Of a stretch of DNA of 23,145 nt, positions 18,720 to 23,145 are shown in pieces; position 1 is the stretch's first letter; every line of letters begins with the position of its first letter. The notes beneath the pieces were generated by a model that saw only the letters and a program-made list of their open reading frames with translations, did not search any database and was not told where the DNA came from. Origin of the DNA: Apostichopus parvimensis. Taxonomy: Eukaryota; Echinodermata; Holothuroidea; Aspidochirotida; Stichopodidae. A program made the position numbers and the translations under genes. The stretch spans positions 1-23,145 of the forward strand of contig KN892766.1 of the NCBI GenBank assembly GCA_000934455.1, read 5' to 3'.

Positions 18720-19705
18720 ATGATGTGATGTGGATTATCAATTTTGATTTGAAATTTTTTTGTAGTCGATTTTGATACCTACATTTGACCTTATAGAATT
18801 GTTATGATAGACACCATCTCTTGATAATGTTTGAAGAGAATATTTCAGAGTACTTCCATTTTCTGTAAATTACATGAAACATACACAACAACACTACATC
18901 TAAGCATTGTGTATCTGATTTACAAGTTTGAAGGGGAAAAAAATATCCTTTCAAAATAACGACATTACTTTGGCAATTTTTTGGCATGGTTATCACAACA
19001 TAAATTGTGTTTGTCTGGACAGTTCTAAATTTTTGCAAAACCGTCTTTCCTCTATATTTTCCAAAAGTCCATCCTATCGTAACTAGAGTGTCATATAAAT
19101 ATCTGACCTTCATCAACGTATATGTTGTGCTTATTAAATATATAGTACTGTGCTATTTAACAAGTATTAGAGCCATCAAACAAAGTAATATGAACTTCAA
19201 TGAACAGAATTATGGGCAATTAAATCTGATGAATATTCAATATGTAATGCACTGAATATTCAATGAGTGAAAGGCCCATAAATGCTGCTTCTAGGGGTTT
19301 ATTTGTGATTTGAAAATAAAATAGGTTTTCCAACTAGTCAACAAAACAAATATTATATGGCAAAGAATAAGTTCTTTCGAGGGTTGCCGCTAATAGGCAA
19401 AACTTCCCTTTGTTTTCTTGTTTGTTAGATCAAAGTAAACATTGTTGTTACCTGCAGTGTTTCCACTATGACGCGATTTTGACACAATGGCTTGAAAAAT
19501 GCTAGTAGTTAGTATTTTTTGGAAAACTTCAATATTATACACCAACATTTGTGGAACCAGATTCTCTCAAATAAAATGAGAAAAAGTAGTAAATAAAGTA
19601 TAAAATTCTGAAAAATTCAAGCAATGGCTGCTCAATGGATGTCATTCTCAGACTTGGTCAAATCTTCAGTCTTGTATATGAAGGAACATCAAAACCAAAA
19701 TCTCT
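18720..19705. other. AT-rich intergenic DNA
   Basis: No gene, RNA or repeat structure was recognised. The overlapping ORFs at 18802-19116 (-) and 19007-19255 (+) have no domain and look random. Confidence 0.5.
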
Positions 19706-20067
19706 TAAAGGCATTGAAGACTCGCCCCAAACAGCCTGTCCTGTGAAAAAGTTAACTTTCCGTTGCTTGCAAGTGAAGTTTTTCTCTTGTCGCTACAAAA
19801 TGCAGACAGTAATGATACGTGATACCTTGTTATTTTTTATCTAGACCTGAGATGTCCATCGCTGCTATGTACACTGTGTTGTGGGTATTGACCGTAGCTG
19901 TATGTACTGACTGTACACTAGTGTCTAATTACCGACGGTAGCAAGCTGTGTGTGTGTATTTTCTGGGATCGATGGTGGTGTCTAACACTTTTGTTACACC
20001 TCATTCAAAACTAGGTCAGATTACCGGCATTAGACGTTTCTTTTTGCGTGAGTCTTCACACCCTTTA
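19706..20067. repeat. MITE-like element, copy 2
   Basis: It matches the element at 3501-3809 nearly throughout, including TTGTCGCTACAAAATGCAGA and ACTGTACACTAGTGTCTAAT. Ends are TTAAAGGCATTGAAGACTCG and AGTCTTCACACCCTTTA. It has a ~55-base replacement/insertion (about 19949-20013, starting with a GT run) where copy 1 has CAGGGTCA, so the TCAAGGTCA site of copy 1 is absent. The ORF at 19635-19844 crosses the left boundary and is not a gene. Confidence 0.65.
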
Positions 20068-20770
20068 TACAGAATGAACTCAATGAAGTAGTTCATCACA
20101 AGCTTGTCTATCATTTAAGGTAAAGTTGATGGTTAGATTTGTTTTTCCCCTTTAATATGGTATTGGTTTGGTAGCATCATTGTGTTACTGGTATTTGTGC
20201 TGTAAAACCAAAATATCATCCATCCAATGATTTGTGAAATTAATTCAACTTGGGATCTCCTTATGGCTTCAATATAGAAAGGGAGAAAAAAACCGAATTT
20301 GATCAAAGAACTTGTGTTCTTTGAGACTTGCTTGCTGTCAATCTATTGAAATTTAGAGTGCTGCTGCTTAGTTTATTAATTGCACTTAATTTATATCCAT
20401 ATCTTCAAGATTTATGAAGAACTAGTTTTATAGTGCCAGTGTGCTTTGTGTGTCAGCAGTATTCTACAACATACTTTACCAATGATGTTCTGGTTACACT
20501 ACACCATTACCATTGAAAGGCATTACTTGCATTTAAATTGTTAACAAAAATATGTGAAACGTTATATTTAATGATATTATCTTTGAATTCAAGAAGGACA
20601 AGGCTTCCAAAGAAATATTCAAGTTGTTGAAAGCAGAAAATCAGGTCTTGAATTTTCATGAAGAAATATGATGCTAAAAATGAAACCCCACTACAATGTC
20701 AGTAGGAAGTATAAAAGCATATTCCAACAGTTGACATTTTAAAAATAAGGAAACAATTAGAGAAAGGGGC
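20068..20770. other. AT-rich intergenic DNA
   Basis: No gene recognised. A small perfect hairpin, CAAAGAAC-TTGT-GTTCTTTG, lies at 20304-20323. Confidence 0.5.
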
Positions 20771-21000
20771 GTTACAACATTGCTGTATCTGTATGTTACA
20801 ACATTGCAGTATGTTACAACATTGTTGTATGTTACAACATTGTTGTATGTTACAACATTGTTGTATGTTACAACATTGTTGTATGTTACAACATTGCAGT
20901 ATGTTACAACATTGCAGTATGTTACAACATTGCAGTATGTTACAACATTGTTGTATGTTACAACATTGTATGTTACAACATTGCAGTATGTTACAACTTT
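20771..21000. repeat. 18-bp minisatellite, 13 GTTACAAC units
   Basis: GTTACAAC recurs at 20771, 20795, then every 18 bases to 20957, then at 20972 and 20990. Units end in either TTGTTGTAT or TTGCAGTAT. One unit is 15 bases and the first is 24, so all lengths are multiples of three. That keeps two forward frames open and gives the spurious YVTTLQ/YVTTLL peptide. TGTTGTA-TGT-TACAACA across junctions is a perfect 7-bp hairpin. Confidence 0.95.
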
Positions 21001-21357
21001 GCTAACTTAGGCTGCAGAATGAAGAACAAGATCAAAAGGGAGCTAAATTTTGTCCTTTATCAAGAAGATAATTTCAAAAGTTGAAGAATAAAAAAACTTT
21101 TATATTATTTGAATATTTTAGATGCTATAAGATACGCAAAAAAGGGCTAGTTCTTTGTATATTTTGGAGTGAAAACCTGAATCCTGCTTGTCAAACAATT
21201 TATAAGAAAAAATGCAATCACTTAAATAGAAAGCTTCCTTATCTTACAAATATTTTGTTACTAAATATTGGCACTTTTAATAATGCAAGTTTCTTCTTTC
21301 AAATATGTACATGAAGTTGATGATGTAGGAACAGATGGGGTAATGTCTTTCAAATTA

Positions 21358-21480
21358 AGGGGCATCACAAACTGTCTTATTTAGAGGGGCTTCACAATCT
21401 CTTTTATTTAAGGGCATCACCAAACTCTTATTTGAAAGAGAATTACAAATTCTCTGATTGGCAGGGGCATTCAAAGTTCC
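21358..21480. repeat. Degenerate ~26-bp tandem repeat
   Basis: Five diverged copies share the form GGGGCATCACAAACTCTTATTT, starting near 21361, 21388, 21413, 21439 and 21465. Copy four has drifted most. Flanking DNA (21001-21357) shows nothing recognisable. Confidence 0.6.
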
Positions 21481-21722
21481 ATATTTGGAATCAAAATATT
21501 ACCAATATTACAAAATATTACCAAATTTAAGTGTTTCATCATGAGAAGTTTTCTTCTTTGTAATAACTGTAGAAGCAACTTAATTGCAGGTTTGAAAAAA
21601 TCTCAAACTTTCTTGTGATGCATTTCTGTGATGTTACCTTTGTGCTCCTATTTTGTGCACCTCATTAATACCTTTGCAAAACACTGAAGTGACAAACCCC
21701 CTTGCCACCACTGCCATCCTTA

Positions 21723-21735
21723 CCCCCCCCCCCCC
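21723..21735. repeat. Poly-C run of 13
   Basis: An uninterrupted C13 tract, the same length as the one at 4793-4805. Homopolymer length may be unreliable in the read data. Confidence 0.9.
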
Positions 21736-21881
21736 ACTACTCAGAACATGGTGAAGGGGAAATATGTGGTGGTGGTGGAGTGAAGGCGTTGTCACATTTC
21801 AGTGTGTGTAAAGGAGAGAAAATATGTCTTCTTGCTCAATTGAGCAATTGTTGATGTAAAAGGGCATCTTTTCTCTTTGGT

Positions 21882-21954
21882 CCAGTCTGAGCTGGGATTG
21901 AACCAGGGATCTTGTGCTGGGAAAACAAAATTTAGACCACAACACCAGAGAGAC
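21882..21954 (-). repeat. tRNA-derived SINE-like module 1
   Basis: On the minus strand, TGGTGTTGTGGTCTAA (box A-like) starts at 21947 and GGTTCAATCCC (box B) starts at 21904. The offset is 43 bases, as in a real tRNA gene. The T arm is almost intact (CTGG/CCAG around TTCAATC), but the acceptor ends do not pair properly. That favours a tRNA-derived repeat over a functional tRNA. Confidence 0.5.
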
Positions 21955-22156
21955 TATTTTTTCTGTTTTAAGAAAATACTTAAAAATCCAGATGTTTGGA
22001 CTTAGAATTTTTTCAGCAAACGATATTCGAAATTTACTTTCTTAATGTAGTCATATGAAACTCTTGGGAGGGAGGAGAGGGAGGAGGCAAAGGTAGGGGG
22101 TGGGGAAGGGAGCGAATCCAGGTAGCAGTTTTATCCTCCAGGCCTTTCATCCTCCA

Positions 22157-22216
22157 GGGCTTGAACCGGTGATCGACGAATTGGCAGGTTTCTAGGCTTC
22201 CTCTTCACCATTTCGG
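22157..22216 (-). repeat. tRNA-derived SINE-like module 2
   Basis: The minus strand has TGGTGAAGAGG (box A-like, from 22210) and GGTTCAAGCCC (box B, from 22167), again 43 bases apart. No cloverleaf acceptor stem is evident. The ORF at 22131-22316 overlaps it and is not a gene. Confidence 0.4.
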
Positions 22217-22289
22217 TTCCCAATAGGTTTACATTTGGTTTTCCTCTTATTAGTTCCCTACCTGTGAAAAGAAGAGAAAAGTAAAATTT

Positions 22290-22370
22290 ACTACTGTGGA
22301 TTGAACTCATAAGCATGAATCATTCTTACAACTCCAGTCCAGAGCACTAACCACTGTGCCACAGGATCTC
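22290..22370 (-). repeat. tRNA-derived SINE-like module 3
   Basis: The minus strand reads TGGCACAGTGGTTAGTGC (box A, from 22361) and GAGTTCAATCC (box B, from 22308). The 53-base offset suggests a long variable arm or an insertion. The box A is the best of the three modules. Confidence 0.5.
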
Positions 22371-22724
22371 TTGGAAGTTAATTGTTGTTTCTTATATTTC
22401 AAGCTAGGCATGAAAGGAAGAAAAAATTTTTAAAAAGGTAATGCTGCTCTAGAAAAAAACTATTTAGTTATGATCAAATATAAATAGATACTATTTGAGA
22501 ATTGTAATGGCTACCTATCAGTACTCTGAAATATGATGAAGGGTTTGATTGTTTCCTTTAAAATTTCATCTTTGAACCTAAAATAAATATTGTGCTTTTT
22601 TTTATTGACATTTTGTTTTTTTTCTCTTTTGTTTTCATCAGGAAGTATTCTGGACAAGGAAAGCTAGAATTTTACACAATCTTTCAGCATACCGAATGGT
22701 GTGATAAGCTATCAATTTTTTAAC

Positions 22725-23145
22725 ATTTCTTCTGCATTTCTATTAAGTACATGTTTAATGATACAGTTTACAATGGCTGGTATGTTTAGCTATATTAAAG
22801 TTTGTTATTTCTACATTTCTACAATGTATTTAATGATACAGTTTAAAAGGCTGGTATGTTTAGCTATATTAAAGTTTGTTATTACTACATTTCTACAATG
22901 TATTTAATGATACAGTTTACATGACTGGTATGTTTAGCTATATTAAACATTGTTTCTTCTAGGTTGCTACAATGTATTTAATGATACAGTTTACATGACT
23001 GGTATGTTTAGCTATATTAAAGTTTGTTATTTCTACATTGCTACAATGTGTTTAATAATACAGTTTACATGGCTGGTATGTTTAGCTATATTAAAGTTTG
23101 TTATTTTAACATTGCTACAATGTGTTTCATGATACAGTTTACATG
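22725..23145. repeat. 74-bp minisatellite, running off the window
   Basis: ATACAGTTTACATG-type markers occur at 22761, 22836, 22910, 22984, 23058 and 23132, a spacing of 74-75 bases. Each unit includes GGTATGTTTAGCTATATTAA and a TTTGTTATTTCTACATT part. Units are highly similar, with one divergent segment near 22947-22970. The true array length is unknown because it continues past the last base. ORFs here are by-products of the repeat. Confidence 0.95.

Noticed and set aside
18802-19116. 104-codon minus-strand ORF
   Set aside because: No domain, splice context or conserved neighbour; its length is unremarkable in AT-rich DNA with six frames.
20780-21010. YVTTLQ-repeat peptide
   Set aside because: It is a by-product of an 18-bp minisatellite; another frame is equally open, and there is no gene context.
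21832-21847. 16-bp palindrome TTGCTCAATTGAGCAA
   Set aside because: Perfect but isolated, with no repeat, gene or known site attached; possible by chance in AT-rich sequence.
22725-23145. CRISPR-like regular repeats
   Set aside because: Units are contiguous with no unique spacers, and the host is an animal; it is a minisatellite.

Overview
The window looks like nuclear DNA from an invertebrate animal. Two conserved animal genes are split by GT-AG introns, the intergenic DNA is AT-rich, and old retroelements, inverted-repeat elements and minisatellites are abundant. The repeat landscape suggests a marine deuterostome, perhaps an echinoderm such as a sea cucumber. That placement is an impression from repeat style and protein similarity, not a search result.

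Layout. Bases 1-2921 (+) hold the last four coding exons of UVRAG, the Beclin-1/VPS34 complex II subunit; its 5' part lies off the left edge. Bases 2922-8624 are intergenic. They contain a 309-bp inverted-repeat element (3501-3809) and a ~1.1-kb element with an internal tandem array (about 6322-7448). Bases 8625-10714 (-) hold a complete four-exon WDR83/MORG1 gene that gives a 303-residue seven-WD-repeat protein with no frame break. UVRAG and WDR83 converge tail to tail. Bases 10715-12779 are the WDR83 upstream region, with one small unassigned ORF (11946-12104, +). Bases 12780-14770 are a decayed CR1/L2-like LINE reverse transcriptase (+). Bases 15117-15862 are a second copy of the tandem-array element. 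Bases 16355-18715 contain two exon-like segments that could form an unannotated, probably noncoding transcript. Its putative intron holds a third, diverged array and a 46-bp near-perfect palindrome. Bases 19706-20067 carry a second inverted-repeat element. The rest of the right end is an 18-bp minisatellite (20771-21000), a degenerate 26-bp repeat, three tRNA-like minus-strand modules (21890-22370) and a 74-bp minisatellite that runs off the window.

Most interesting signal. The elements at 6322-7448 and 15117-15862 share a modular design: a subterminal inverted repeat, a ~143-bp tandem array, an inverted copy of the subterminal repeat, a short 3' hairpin, then CTGG followed by T. This is the architecture of non-autonomous Helentron elements (DINE-1/HINE type). 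Their array units repeatedly carry AGGTCA-type direct repeats that match nuclear-receptor DR1 and DR4 sites. They could spread such motifs near genes; that last point is inference.

No bacterial genes, rRNA genes, CRISPR arrays or recognisable viral genes were seen.
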